Source: Jeongeupia sp. USM3 (lineage in GTDB: Bacteria; Pseudomonadota; Gammaproteobacteria; Burkholderiales; Chitinibacteraceae). From it: a stretch of DNA of 64,000 bases. The translations under genes and the position numbers were made by a program. Shown one piece after another: positions 38,041 to 47,322 of this stretch; within the stretch, counting starts at the first letter, position 1, and each line of letters opens with the position of its first letter. The stretch spans positions 1,364,001 to 1,428,000 of the forward strand of contig NZ_CP017668.1 of NCBI RefSeq assembly GCF_001808185.1, in the 5' to 3' direction. The notes under the pieces were generated by a model that was not told where the DNA came from, searched no databases, and worked only from the letters and a program-made list of their open reading frames with translations.

Positions 38041-39750
38041 TCAGCGCACGACAACCTGACCCGCCAGGAAAATGATCAGCGGCCCCATCAGCGGCAGCAC
38101 GATGTTGGAGATGGCGTAGGTAATCGTGTAACCGAGCAGCGGTGTCGCATTGCCGGCAGCATTGACCACGGCGCTCAATGCCGGCGTGCTGCATTGCTGA
38201 CCGGCAATCGCACCGAGCAGCACCGGGCTGTCGAGCTTCAGGACGAAGCGCCCCAGCAGCAGTGACAGCGTGGCCGGCACCAGCGCGATCAGTACGCCGG
38301 TGATCGGCAGCGCGATGCCGTAGCTTTTGATCAGCGCCATCGCCTGCGGCCCCGAGGACAGCCCGACGCAGGCGATGAACATCGCCAGGCCGAGGTCTTT
38401 CATCAGTTCGATCGCCGAGGCCGGGATATGGCCAACACCGGGACGCAGCGCCTGAAACCAGCCGAACAGCAGGCCCGAGAGCAGCGCACCGCCGCCGGTG
38501 CCCAGCGAGAAGTTGACGCCGCCGAGTTTGACGCCCAGACCGCCCACGAGGATGCCGAGCACGATGCCAAGCCCGGCATACGAAAAATCGGTCTCATCGG
38601 ATTTGTCGATACGCCGGCCGATGTGCGCACTCACTCTGGCAATGTCGCGTGGCGAACCTTGCAGGCGGATCACGTCGCCGGGCTGAAGGCGAAGATCGGG
38701 CAGCAGCGGCAGCGGCGCACCCAGCCGGCGTACCTCCAGCAGATGGACCCCGTCGCTGATCCCGGTCCGGCGGGCTTCGCGGCGCAAGTCGCCCAGCGTT
38801 CTCTCCGCAAGGCTGCGCCGGTTGAGGACGACGTCTTCGATCTCCACCGCGAAATCGAGCCCGGCCACATGCGCGACTTCCGGGCCCAGCAGGCGGCTGC
38901 ATGCCAGAACGCTGTCGCGCCGGCCGGTGAGCAGGACGGCGTCCCCGCGCTGCAGGACCAGTTCGGGCGTCGCATCGATCAGTTTGCCGTGGCGCCGGAT
39001 CCGTTCGATGCCGGCCAGGCCGTCGACACCGGCCTCGATGTCGGCAACGCGCTTTCCCGCCGCGACTTCGATGCGGTAGATGCGCCCGACGATCTCGGGC
39101 GCCGCCTGCAGATCGCCGTCATCCTCGCCCTTATCTTGCCCGCCCATCTGCAGCCACAGCGCTTCGGCATCCTTCCTGAGGTTGATTTTCAGCAGTAGCG
39201 GAAAGAGCTGGCTGGTGGCAACGACGATGGCGACCAGGCCGAACACGTAGGTGATCGAGTAGGCCGTCACGACATTGGCCTGTAGCTTCTGGATCATGTC
39301 CGGACTCAGCGGCAGTTTGGATACCGCATCGGAGGCCGTTCCCACCACGGCGGACTCGGTGGCGGCACCGGCCATCAGGCCGGCGGCGGTCCCCTGATCA
39401 AGGCCGAAGAGCCAGGTCGCGCCCATCACCAAGGCCAGCACCACGGCGACTTCCACGGCACACAACAGTCCGAGGCGCAGGCCCTTTGCATTCAGGTTGG
39501 CAAAGAACTGCGGCCCGCCGGCATAGCCGAGCGCAAAGATGAAGAGCGCGAAAAACAGCGACTTGACACCCGGCGACGGCTGGACGTCGACGAAGTTGCC
39601 GATCAGCAGCGCCGCCAGCAGCGTGCCGCAGACTCCGCCGAGCTGGATCGGCCCGAAACGGACCCGGCCAAAGGCATAACCCGCCGTCAACGACAGGAAC
39701 AATGCGATGGCAGGGTTCTCCTGCAGCAGAACAAGCGGTAGTTCGGGCAT
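38041..39750 (-). CDS. Second AspT-family (AAE) antiporter
   Basis: A 569-residue paralogue of the neighbouring transporter with the same layout: FALGYAGGPQFFANL, central RCK-type domains and GTGGGALLSGLLFGWFQALRP. It is the first gene of the three-gene unit. Two AAE transporters next to one decarboxylase are seen in a few bacteria; the second may prefer other substrates or form a heterodimer. I leave the symbol empty because its substrate cannot be read from the sequence. Confidence 0.88.
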   Translation of the reverse strand: MPELPLVLLQENPAIALFLSLTAGYAFGRVRFGPIQLGGVCGTLLAALLIGNFVDVQPSPGVKSLFFALFIFALGYAGGPQFFANLNAKGLRLGLLCAVEVAVVLALVMGATWLFGLDQGTAAGLMAGAATESAVVGTASDAVSKLPLSPDMIQKLQANVVTAYSITYVFGLVAIVVATSQLFPLLLKINLRKDAEALWLQMGGQDKGEDDGDLQAAPEIVGRIYRIEVAAGKRVADIEAGVDGLAGIERIRRHGKLIDATPELVLQRGDAVLLTGRRDSVLACSRLLGPEVAHVAGLDFAVEIEDVVLNRRSLAERTLGDLRREARRTGISDGVHLLEVRRLGAPLPLLPDLRLQPGDVIRLQGSPRDIARVSAHIGRRIDKSDETDFSYAGLGIVLGILVGGLGVKLGGVNFSLGTGGGALLSGLLFGWFQALRPGVGHIPASAIELMKDLGLAMFIACVGLSSGPQAMALIKSYGIALPITGVLIALVPATLSLLLGRFVLKLDSPVLLGAIAGQQCSTPALSAVVNAAGNATPLLGYTITYAISNIVLPLMGPLIIFLAGQVVVR

Positions 39751-40246
39751 ACGCGTTCCGGCTCTCCGATGCTTGAGGTATTTCTCGAGTGCGCTTGCAG
39801 CCGACCCAGGAAACTTCCGACAAAAGCTTACACGTTGCCATCGTCATGTAAAGTTTCCGTTTCAAGAGTTCACTTTTTTGTTGTTAAACGTACGATTCAT
39901 TCATTGATTAACCAGCGCGAAGTGATCGAGAATCAAAGCAATCGGGCACGCCGATACGCGCCAGTGCCCGTCATTGGAGACGACCCGGCGTCCCCCTGCC
40001 GCGCTCGCTCCGGCGAGGATTTCCCGGCAACGCCGCAAAGCGCTGCGGCTTCCCGCGGGCTGCGCATCGCCGCCGACAGGCCTATGCTGGCGCTGGTCAG
40101 GCGCGAGCCCGGCGCAAGCGCCTTCGGGGCAATCGGGCCATGCCCGCCGGCAGCATGCTGCGCGCCCGGTCGTCGCCGGCGCGCTTTCACCAGCCGACGT
40201 CAACGATCCCAGGTTCCTTTTCCACCCACCATGGACGCGAAAAACC
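39751..40246. other. Intergenic region between divergent aspT-like and cdd genes
   Basis: About 500 nt. The 39,800-39,910 part is AT-rich (runs of T and A around TTTTTTGTTGTTAAACG) and probably contains the promoter and regulatory sites for the aspartate operon. The GC-rich remainder has open frames on both strands, but none resembles a known protein. No RNA gene seen. Confidence 0.5.
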
Positions 40247-40681
40247 ATGAAGCAGCAACAATTGCTGGCCGAAGCCAGGGCCGCCAGGCTGAAGGCCTAC
40301 GCACCGTATTCGCGCTTTCAGGTCGGCGCGGCGCTGCTCACGCATGACGGCCGGGTGTTCCACGGCTGCAATGTCGAAAACGCCTCGTACGGCCTGTGCA
40401 ACTGCGCCGAGCGCACCGCATTGTTCGCTGCCGTCGCCGCCGGCTGCCGGCCCGGCGATTTCGCGACGCTCGCCGTCGTCGGCGATACCGACGGCCCGAT
40501 CGCGCCGTGCGGCGCCTGCCGGCAGGTGATGATCGAGCTCGGCACGCCGGCGCTCGAAGTCGTGCTGGCCAACCTCGCGGGCGACGTCGAAGTCACCAGC
40601 GCCGCTGCGCTGCTGCCCGGTGCCTTCTACCTCGCCCCCTTTCACCCAAAGGCCGACGGTGAGCCCGATGCAGCAAGCTGA
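40247..40681 (+). CDS. cdd: Cytidine deaminase
   Basis: A 144-residue homotetrameric-type enzyme that deaminates cytidine and deoxycytidine. It shows AYAPYSRFQVGAALLT, the zinc/catalytic CNVENASYGLCNCAERTALF (Cys ligand and catalytic Glu) and PCGACRQVMIELG with two further zinc Cys. It overlaps the uridine phosphorylase gene by 14 nt, giving a consecutive cytidine to uridine to uracil salvage step. Confidence 0.94.
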   Translation: MKQQQLLAEARAARLKAYAPYSRFQVGAALLTHDGRVFHGCNVENASYGLCNCAERTALFAAVAAGCRPGDFATLAVVGDTDGPIAPCGACRQVMIELGTPALEVVLANLAGDVEVTSAAALLPGAFYLAPFHPKADGEPDAAS

Positions 40682-41432
40682 GGTCTTCCACCTCGGCCTG
40701 AGCAGGGCCGACCTCGCCGGCGCGACGCTCGCCATCGTCCCGGGCGATCCGGCGCGCAGCCAGCGCATCGCCGGACTGATGGACAAGCCGGTACCGCTCG
40801 CCAGCCACCGCGAGTTCACCTCGTGGCGCGGCGAGCTCGGCGGCAAACCGGTGATCGTCTGCTCGACCGGCATCGGCGGACCGTCGACGGCCATCGTCGT
40901 CGAGGAACTCGCCCAGCTCGGCATCCGCACCTTCCTGCGCGTCGGCACCACCGGCGCGATCCAGCCGCACATCGGCGTTGGCGACGTGCTGGTCACGACG
41001 GCGTCGGTCCGGCTCGACGGCGCCAGCTACCACTACGCCCCGGCGCCCTACCCGGCCGTGGCCGACTTCGACTGCACGGCCGCGCTGGTTGCCGCGGCGA
41101 AAGCGGCCGGCGCGAGCGTCCACGTCGGCATCACCGCTTCGTCGGACACCTTCCATCCGGGGCAGGAACGCTACGACACGTACTCGGGCCGGGTGAACCG
41201 CGAATGGGCCGGGACCATGGCCGAGTGGCAGGCGCTGCACGTGATGAACTACGAGATGGAATCGGCAACGCTGCTGACGATGTGCGCCGCGCTCGGCCTC
41301 AGGGCCGGAATGATCGCCGGCGTGATCGTCAACCGCACGAAGCAGGAAACGCCGGACGCAGCAACGATGAAGCGCGCCGAACACACGGCGGTGAGCATCG
41401 TCGTCGATGCGGCGCGACGGCTGCTGGCGTGA
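40668..41432 (+). CDS. udp: Uridine phosphorylase
   Basis: A 254-residue nucleoside phosphorylase. Family marks are VFHLGLSRADL, ATLAIVPGDPARSQRIA, VCSTGIGGPSTAIVVEEL, RVGTTGAIQPHIGVGDVLV, and ATLLTMCAALGLRAGMIAGV with the ribose-binding MEMES-like NYEMESATL. It splits uridine to uracil and ribose-1-phosphate. The start at ATG within the cdd end is preferred because HLGLSRADL begins the fold. Confidence 0.94.
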   Translation: MQQAEVFHLGLSRADLAGATLAIVPGDPARSQRIAGLMDKPVPLASHREFTSWRGELGGKPVIVCSTGIGGPSTAIVVEELAQLGIRTFLRVGTTGAIQPHIGVGDVLVTTASVRLDGASYHYAPAPYPAVADFDCTAALVAAAKAAGASVHVGITASSDTFHPGQERYDTYSGRVNREWAGTMAEWQALHVMNYEMESATLLTMCAALGLRAGMIAGVIVNRTKQETPDAATMKRAEHTAVSIVVDAARRLLA

Positions 41433-41504
41433 CAGCCTGCTGGACGGGCTTTGGGCGTATCTGGAGCGGCCATCCAGCGCAGCGGTGCTGGCAAGGCGTA
41501 CGAA

Positions 41505-41530
41505 ACGCCCCGCGGGGACTTCCTGCCGGT
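41505..41530 (-). repeat. REP-like intergenic repeat, copy A
   Basis: On the minus strand this reads ACCGGCAGGAAGTCCCCG followed by CGGGGCGT. It is inverted relative to copy B 56 nt away, a paired arrangement like bacterial REP/BIME elements. The core CCGGCAGGAMGTSCCC-N2-GGGGC is shared with copies B and C. Confidence 0.65.
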
Positions 41531-41585
41531 CGCAACAGCACGGGCAGTACGGCAAGTGAGCACAACGCAGCCAGCAGGATTTGCG

Positions 41586-41613
41586 CCCGGCAGGAAGTGC
41601 CCTTGGGGCATTA
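41586..41613 (+). repeat. REP-like intergenic repeat, copy B
   Basis: Reads CCCGGCAGGAAGTGCCCTTG then GGGCATTA. It lies between the udp and YeeE-type stops, so it is in a convergent intergenic space where such elements commonly stabilise or end transcripts. Confidence 0.65.
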
Positions 41614-41620
41614 GCCGCGC

Positions 41621-42034
41621 TTAGCGCCGGCCGGCGGTGACGCGATGCAGGGCCATCCCGGCCAGCATCGCGGCCACGAAGACCAGCGCCTGCGGCGCGC
41701 CGGCGCTGAACGCCACCAGCGCCGGCCCCGGGCAGATGCCCGCCAGCCCCCAGCCGGTGCCGAACAGCAGGCTGCCGGCGAGCAGCTTGCGGTCGATCGC
41801 CGTCGACGCCGGCAACTGCATGGTCGCGCCGAGCAGCGACACGGTCCGGCGCTTCGCCATGCCGAAACCCGCCAGCCCGACGCCGATCGCGCCGGCCATC
41901 ACCAGTGCCAGCGACGGATCCCACCGCCCGGCAAGATCGAGAAAACCGGTCACCTTGGCCGGATTGGCCATGCCCGACACGATCAGCCCGAGGCCGAACA
42001 GCAGGCCGGCGAGCAATGCACTCAGATTCAGCAT
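41621..42034 (-). CDS. YeeE/YedE-type sulfur transport half protein (DUF6691)
   Basis: A 137-residue membrane protein with four hydrophobic helices. Key elements are GLGLIVSGMANPAKVTGFLDL at the start and GWGLAGICPGPALVAF with the conserved Cys. Such half-size YeeE proteins pair to move thiosulfate or related sulfur species. It is adjacent to its partner half and a BigR-like regulator, in the same direction, which supports a sulfide/persulfide role. Confidence 0.88.
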   Translation of the reverse strand: MLNLSALLAGLLFGLGLIVSGMANPAKVTGFLDLAGRWDPSLALVMAGAIGVGLAGFGMAKRRTVSLLGATMQLPASTAIDRKLLAGSLLFGTGWGLAGICPGPALVAFSAGAPQALVFVAAMLAGMALHRVTAGRR

Positions 42035-42035
42035 C

Positions 42036-42466
<431 letters not shown>

Positions 42467-42470
<4 letters not shown>

Positions 42471-42793
42471 GACTGGGCCTCCCCGTTGTCGCAAAACTGC
42501 TGGTAGAGCGTGCCGATCACCGCGATCGCCGCCGCGTTGGCCAGGCTGTAGTAAACCTGCTTGCCGTCCTTGCGCGTCGCGACCAGCCCGGCACGCCGCA
42601 GCACGCCGAGCTGCTGCGACAAGGTCGGCTGGTGGATGTCCAGATCGGCCTCGAGCTGGCCGACATTGCGCTCGCCCTGCGACATCCGGCACAGCAGCAA
42701 CAGGCGGTCCTGATTGGCGAGCGTCTTCAGCAGGTCCACCGCCGCGCCGGCGGCGCTGCGCATTTGCGCGAGTTCGGGGGGCGAAGCATTCAT
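42467..42793 (-). CDS. bigR: ArsR-family persulfide sensor, BigR/SqrR-like
   Basis: A 108-residue winged-helix repressor. LLKTLANQDRLLLLCRMSQGERNVGQLEADL, then HQPTLSQQLGVLRRAGLVATRKDGKQVYYSL. Two Cys, in LLLLCRMS and QQFCDNG, occupy the positions that form a tetrasulfide link in BigR/SqrR when persulfide is present, releasing DNA. The ATG with GGAAACGACAGCC ahead is chosen over an upstream one in the operator region. It heads a three-gene unit and is divergent from the persulfide dioxygenase gene. Confidence 0.82.
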
Positions 42794-42833
42794 GGCTGTC
42801 GTTTCCAGTTCACTTGATGGACACATCATACCA

Positions 42834-42850
42834 ATTAATATTATATTGAT
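42834..42850. promoter_or_regulatory. Candidate BigR-type operator
   Basis: An AT-rich near-perfect palindrome, ATTAATATTATATTGAT, in a strikingly AT-rich 40-bp island between the divergent regulator and dioxygenase genes of otherwise GC-rich DNA. BigR/SqrR sites are AT-rich dyads of this sort. It would repress both directions until persulfide accumulates. Confidence 0.6.
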
Positions 42851-42883
42851 AAGTATATTTTCAAACACCGTCACGAGGCTGCC

Positions 42884-43756
42884 ATGAGCAATGCGCCCGG
42901 CCCGAACATCGAGGGCTTCCACGACCCGGTCACCGGCACGGTCAGCTATGTCGTCTACGACCGGACCGGCGGGTCAGCCGCGATCATCGATCCGGTGCTC
43001 GACTACGCCGCCAACGCCGGTCGCACCGGCAGCCACTCGGTGCAGCGCCTGGTCGACTGCCTGGTCGCCAACGGGCTCACGCTGGCGTGGATCCTCGAAA
43101 CCCACACGCACGCCGACCACCTCTCGGCGGCGGCGTGGTTACGCGACAGGCTGGGCGGCCGCATCGGCATCGGCGAGCGGATCGGCACCGTGCAGCGTTT
43201 CTTTGCCGCGCGCTTCAATCTCGGTGACGCCTTCCCGGCCGACGGTCGCCAGTTCGACCGGCTGTTTGCCGACGGCGAGACCTTCCGGATCGGCGAACTC
43301 GAAGCCGAGGTGCTGTTCGTGCCGGGCCATACGCCGGCCGATATTGCCTACCGGATCGGCGACGCGGTCTTCGTCGGCGATACGCTGTTCATGCCCGACC
43401 TCGGCACCGCCCGCTGCGACTTTCCCGGCGGCGACGCGGCGACGATGTTCGACTCGATTCAGCGGCTGTTCGCCCTGCCGCCGCAGACCCGGCTGTTCAT
43501 GTGCCACGACTACGCGCTGCCCGGCCGCGCGCCGTGCTGGACCAGCACCGTCGCCGAGCAGCGCGCGGCCAATATCCACATCGGCGGCGGTACCGGCCGC
43601 GATGCCTTCGTCGCGCTGCGCCAGGGCCGAGATGCCACGCTCGACGTCCCGGCGCTGATGCTGCCGGCCATCCAGGTCAACATCCGCGCCGGCGCCCTGC
43701 CCGAACCGGAAGACAACGGCACGCGGTATCTGAAGATCCCGCTCGTCCCGCAATGA
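42884..43756 (+). CDS. blh: Blh-type persulfide dioxygenase (MBL fold)
   Basis: A 290-residue metallo-beta-lactamase-fold enzyme. ETHTHADHLSAAAWL is the HxHxDH metal motif; PGHTPADIAYRIGDAVFVGDTLF and CHDYALPGR supply further ligands. The family oxidises glutathione persulfide to sulfite during sulfide detoxification. Its divergence from a BigR-like regulator and the neighbouring sulfite exporter (TauE) support this. It is a stand-alone dioxygenase without a fused rhodanese. Confidence 0.88.
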   Translation: MSNAPGPNIEGFHDPVTGTVSYVVYDRTGGSAAIIDPVLDYAANAGRTGSHSVQRLVDCLVANGLTLAWILETHTHADHLSAAAWLRDRLGGRIGIGERIGTVQRFFAARFNLGDAFPADGRQFDRLFADGETFRIGELEAEVLFVPGHTPADIAYRIGDAVFVGDTLFMPDLGTARCDFPGGDAATMFDSIQRLFALPPQTRLFMCHDYALPGRAPCWTSTVAEQRAANIHIGGGTGRDAFVALRQGRDATLDVPALMLPAIQVNIRAGALPEPEDNGTRYLKIPLVPQ

Positions 43757-43793
43757 GGCTCCGTCCACCGGACATGGCCGCCGGGAGCAAGCG

Positions 43794-44582
43794 GTGACGG
43801 TCACCGTGTTGCTCGGCGCACTGATCGGCCTCGTCCTCGGCCTCACCGGCGCCGGTGGCGGCATCCTCGCCGTGCCGGCGCTGATGGCCGGGCTGGGCTG
43901 GAGCGTGCAGCAGGCCGCACCGGTGGCGCTGCTCGCCGTCGCCGGCGGCGCGGCGACCGGTGCGCTCGAAGGCTTCCGCCGCGGTCTGGTCCGCTACCGC
44001 GCGGCGCTGGTGATGGCGGTCGCCGGCGTGCCGCTGACGGCGGTCGGCCAGTCGGTCGCGCAAGGGCTGTCGCAAACGGTGCTGCAAACGGCGTTCGCGC
44101 TGGTGATGCTGGTCGTCGCCGTGCGCCTGCTGACGCCCGGCAGCGGCGAAGGCAACGCCGCTGCACCGTGCCGGGTCGACCCGGACAGCGGCCGGCTAGT
44201 CTGGACGCCGGCGACGGCGCTGGCGGTCGCCGCGATCGGGGCGCTGACCGGTTTCGCCACCGGCCTGCTCGGCGTCGGCGGCGGCTTCATCATCGTGCCG
44301 GCGCTGCGGCGGCTGAGCAATCTGGGCATGCATGCGATCGTCGCCACCTCGCTCTTCGTCATTGCGCTCGTCGGCAGCGGCGGCATTGTTGCGGCGCTGT
44401 GGCACGGCCGCACGCTGTCGCTGGCCGTCGCACTGCCCTTCCTCGCCGCAATCGTCGCCGGCATGCTTGCCGGGCGCACGCTGGTCGCCCGCCTCAGTCC
44501 GGCCCGGGTCCAGCGCGGCTTTGCGCTGGCGCTGCTCGCCGTGGCACTGGGCATGCTGGCGGCGACGTGGTGGCCCCGCTGA
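43794..44582 (+). CDS. TauE/SafE family sulfite exporter
   Basis: A 262-residue membrane protein with about eight hydrophobic helices. Two homologous halves each carry GxGGGxxxVPAL: LTGAGGGILAVPALMAGLG and LLGVGGGFIIVPALRRLSN. It starts with GTG (CGGGAGCAAGCG just ahead); no ATG is closer to the natural N-terminus. Following the dioxygenase, it probably expels the sulfite formed. Confidence 0.9.
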   Translation: MTVTVLLGALIGLVLGLTGAGGGILAVPALMAGLGWSVQQAAPVALLAVAGGAATGALEGFRRGLVRYRAALVMAVAGVPLTAVGQSVAQGLSQTVLQTAFALVMLVVAVRLLTPGSGEGNAAAPCRVDPDSGRLVWTPATALAVAAIGALTGFATGLLGVGGGFIIVPALRRLSNLGMHAIVATSLFVIALVGSGGIVAALWHGRTLSLAVALPFLAAIVAGMLAGRTLVARLSPARVQRGFALALLAVALGMLAATWWPR

Positions 44583-44657
44583 TACGGCTCGCTGAAAGCC
44601 GCGCTTTTCGGCTACAATTTTCACCTTTACGCCCCCCGAATTCGCAGGAGAACACCT

Positions 44658-45581
44658 ATGTCGATGGCCGACCGTGACGGCGTCATCTGGTATGACGGCA
44701 AACTGGTCCCGTGGCGCGAAGCGACCACGCACGTACTGACCCATACGCTGCACTACGGCATGGGCGTGTTCGAGGGCGTACGCGCGTACGAAACCGACAA
44801 GGGCGCGGCGATCTTCCGCCTGCAGGACCACACCGACCGGCTGTTCAACTCGGCCAAGATCCTCGGCATGGCAATGCCGTTCGGCAAGGACGAACTGAAC
44901 GAGGCACAGCTGGCCGTCGTCCGCGAAAACAAGCTGGCGTCGTGTTACCTGCGCCCGATGGCCTTCTACGGCTCGGGCAAGCTCGGCGTTGCGCCGCCGG
45001 CTGGCGACGTGCACGTGATCGTCGCCGCCTGGCCGTGGGGCGCGTATCTGGGCGCCGAAGGCATCGAGCGCGGCATCCGCGTCAAGACCTCGAGCTTCAC
45101 CCGCCACCACGTCAACATCACGATGTGCAAGGCCAAGGCCAACGGCAACTACATGAACTCGATCCTCGCCAACACCGAAGCGGTGCGCGACGGCTACGAC
45201 GAAGCGCTGCTGCTCGACGTCGACGGCTACGTGGCCGAGGGTTCCGGGGAAAACATCTTCGTCGTCCGCAAGGGCAAGCTGTACACGCCGGACCTGACCT
45301 CGTGCCTCGACGGCATCACCCGCAACACGGTGTTCGAGATCGCGACCGAAATGGGCCTGCAAGTGATCGAGAAGCGCATCACCCGCGACGAGATCTACAT
45401 CGCCGACGAAGCGTTCTTCACCGGCACCGCCGCCGAAGTCACGCCGATCCGCGAACTCGACAACCGCGACATCGGCGCCGGCTCGCGCGGCCCGATCACC
45501 GCGGAAATCCAGAAGCGCTATTTCGACATCGTCCAGGGCCGTGACGCCAAGCGTGCCGAATGGCTCACGCTGGCCAGCTGA
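44658..45581 (+). CDS. ilvE: Branched-chain amino acid aminotransferase
   Basis: A 307-residue class IV PLP aminotransferase for leucine, isoleucine and valine. GVIWYDGKLVPWREATTHVL, then LHYGMGVFEGVRAY, KASSF-equivalent VKTSSFTRHHVNITMCKAKANGNY (PLP-binding Lys in KAKANG), and GSGENIFVV, all as expected. GCAGGAGAACACCT is the ribosome binding site. Length matches the bacterial enzyme. Confidence 0.95.
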   Translation: MSMADRDGVIWYDGKLVPWREATTHVLTHTLHYGMGVFEGVRAYETDKGAAIFRLQDHTDRLFNSAKILGMAMPFGKDELNEAQLAVVRENKLASCYLRPMAFYGSGKLGVAPPAGDVHVIVAAWPWGAYLGAEGIERGIRVKTSSFTRHHVNITMCKAKANGNYMNSILANTEAVRDGYDEALLLDVDGYVAEGSGENIFVVRKGKLYTPDLTSCLDGITRNTVFEIATEMGLQVIEKRITRDEIYIADEAFFTGTAAEVTPIRELDNRDIGAGSRGPITAEIQKRYFDIVQGRDAKRAEWLTLAS

Positions 45582-45595
45582 TTCAGGAAAAAAAG

Positions 45596-45796
45596 ATGCA
45601 ACTGCACGAAAACACCAAGACGCAGATCGAAGTCACCGCCCACGACCTGCCGCTGCACTGCCCGATGCCGGACATGGTGTCGTGGAACTCGCACCCGCGC
45701 GTGTTCATCGACCTGTCCAAGACCGGCGAAGGCCAGTGCCCGTACTGCGGCACCCACTACCGGCTGAAGGCGGGTGAAGTCGTGAAGGGCCATTGA
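45596..45796 (+). CDS. Zinc-finger (zf-CHCC type) protein
   Basis: A 66-residue protein with DLPLHCPMPDMVSWNSHPRVFI and GQCPYCGTHYRLK; His/Cys ligands form the CHCC zinc ribbon known from the small subunit of mitochondrial complex I and bacterial homologues. In betaproteobacteria it commonly follows ilvE. CAGGAAAAAAAG precedes the ATG. Role in the cell is not established. Confidence 0.88.
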   Translation: MQLHENTKTQIEVTAHDLPLHCPMPDMVSWNSHPRVFIDLSKTGEGQCPYCGTHYRLKAGEVVKGH

Positions 45797-45816
45797 TGGC
45801 CTGATGTAGCGAATCA

Positions 45817-45846
45817 CAAAGCGGCGCGTGCGCCGCTTTGTCATTT
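45817..45846 (+). terminator. Intrinsic terminator after the ilvE unit
   Basis: A perfect 10-bp stem CAAAGCGGCG / CGCCGCTTTG with a CGTG loop, followed by TCATTTG. It separates the ilvE/zinc-finger transcript from the cupin gene. Confidence 0.8.
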
Positions 45847-45865
45847 GAAGCACCCGGAGCAAACC

Positions 45866-46231
45866 ATGAACGTGATCGACACAAGCACCGCCGAACACTA
45901 CCGCTGGGGCGGCACGAACGACGGCTGGCATCTGGTCAGGCAGCCCGGCTTGTCGGTCATCGAGGAGCGCATTCCGCCCGGCGGCAGCGAAGTGCGTCAT
46001 GCCCACGCCCGGGCAAGGCAGTTCTTCTACGTGCTGGCCGGCGAGCTGGCGATCGAGGTCGACGGCATGACCCACCGTGTCGCTGCCGGCCAGGGGCTGG
46101 AAATCGCTCCGGCGCAGGCGCATCAGGTCGCCAACCTCGGCGAGATCGACGCGCGCTTTCTTGTGGTCTCGCAACCACCCTCGCACAATGACCGCGTGCC
46201 CGCCCCGCGCGCGGAAACGATGAGCTGTTAA
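45866..46231 (+). CDS. Small cupin-domain protein
   Basis: A 121-residue single cupin. VRHAHARARQFFYVLAGELAIEVDG is cupin motif 1 (His, His, Gln/Glu) and GQGLEIAPAQAHQVANLG is motif 2. CCCGGAGCAAACC precedes the start. It overlaps nothing and ends 2 nt before waaF, so the two may be co-transcribed. Substrate unknown; the family includes sugar isomerases and sensors. Confidence 0.8.
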   Translation: MNVIDTSTAEHYRWGGTNDGWHLVRQPGLSVIEERIPPGGSEVRHAHARARQFFYVLAGELAIEVDGMTHRVAAGQGLEIAPAQAHQVANLGEIDARFLVVSQPPSHNDRVPAPRAETMSC

Positions 46232-46233
46232 CG

Positions 46234-47265
46234 ATGAAGCAAATCCTGATCGTCGCCCCCGCCTGGGTCGGCGACGCCATCATGGCCCAGCCGCTGTACG
46301 CCGAACTGCAACGCCGACACCCCGGCGTGGCGATCGACGTGCTTGCGCCGGCCTGGACGCGGCCGGTGCATGCGCGGATGCCGGAAATCCGCGAAGCCAT
46401 CGACAACCCCTTCGGCCACGGCGAGCTGGCGCTGAAAAAGCGCTGGGCCATCGGCCGCATGCTCAAGGCACGCGGCTACGATCAGGCGATCCTGCTGCCG
46501 AACTCGCTCAAGAGTGCACTGGTGCCGGCGTTTGCCGGCATTCCGGTCCGTACCGGCTGGCTGGGTGAATCGCGCTACGGCCTGCTGAACGACTGGCGCA
46601 AACTCGACAAGGACCGCTATCCGAAAATGGTCGAGCGCTTCGTTGCGCTCGCGGTGGCCGATGGCGCGCCGCTGCCCGCCGGGCGCCATTATCCGCAACT
46701 GAAGATCGACCCGGTGGCGCGCGCCGCGACCTTGGCCAGACTGGGCCTCGACACCGCCAGCCCCATCGTCGCCTGTTGCCCCGGCGCCGAGTACGGCCCG
46801 GCCAAGCGCTGGCCGGCACGCCACTTTGCCGAGTTCGCCCGTCACCGGATGGCGCGCGGCGAACAGGTGTGGCTGTTCGGCTCCGCCAAGGACGCCGAGA
46901 TCGCCGGCGAGATCGAAACCCTCGCCCCCGGCGTGATCAACCTTGCCAGCCGAACCAGCCTTGCCGAAGCGATCGACCTGATGAGCCTAGCCGCGGTCGC
47001 GGTCTGCAATGATTCGGGACTGATGCACGTCGCCGCGGCGCTGAACGTGCCGCTGGCGGCGGTCTACGGTTCGTCCAGCCCCGGCTTCACGCCGCCGCTG
47101 ACCGATCACGCCGAAATCGTCTCGCTGCAGCTGTCGTGCTCGCCGTGCTTTGCGCGCACCTGCCCGCTCGAACACATGAACTGCCTGAACCAGCTCGATG
47201 CGGCCCGCGTCGATGCGGCGGTCGAGCGGCTGCGGCCCCGCCCCGGCCAGACCGACGCCTGCTAG
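46234..47265 (+). CDS. waaF: Lipopolysaccharide heptosyltransferase II
   Basis: A 343-residue GT9 enzyme that adds the second heptose to the LPS inner core. ILIVAPAWVGDAIMAQPLYAELQRR starts the fold; CCPGAEYGPAKRWPARHFAEFA, then VAVCNDSGLMHVAAALNVPLAAVYGSSSP and CSPCFARTCPLEHMNCLNQL are classic WaaF blocks, including the Cys cluster near the C-terminus. It shows that the host has a heptose-containing core. Confidence 0.94.
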   Translation: MKQILIVAPAWVGDAIMAQPLYAELQRRHPGVAIDVLAPAWTRPVHARMPEIREAIDNPFGHGELALKKRWAIGRMLKARGYDQAILLPNSLKSALVPAFAGIPVRTGWLGESRYGLLNDWRKLDKDRYPKMVERFVALAVADGAPLPAGRHYPQLKIDPVARAATLARLGLDTASPIVACCPGAEYGPAKRWPARHFAEFARHRMARGEQVWLFGSAKDAEIAGEIETLAPGVINLASRTSLAEAIDLMSLAAVAVCNDSGLMHVAAALNVPLAAVYGSSSPGFTPPLTDHAEIVSLQLSCSPCFARTCPLEHMNCLNQLDAARVDAAVERLRPRPGQTDAC

Positions 47266-47322
47266 TCGCGGAAACCGTCGCCATCGCGCTATGATCGGGG
47301 TTTTCCCGCACCGCACCCGACC

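Noticed and set aside
39901..40248. Minus-strand frame that might be a LysR-type regulator remnant upstream of the aspartate operon
   Set aside because: No consistent helix-turn-helix or effector-domain pattern could be aligned in any one frame.
39769..40347. A plus-strand frame of 192 codons before cdd
   Set aside because: It overlaps the cdd start, has no family pattern and no ribosome binding site; best treated as intergenic.
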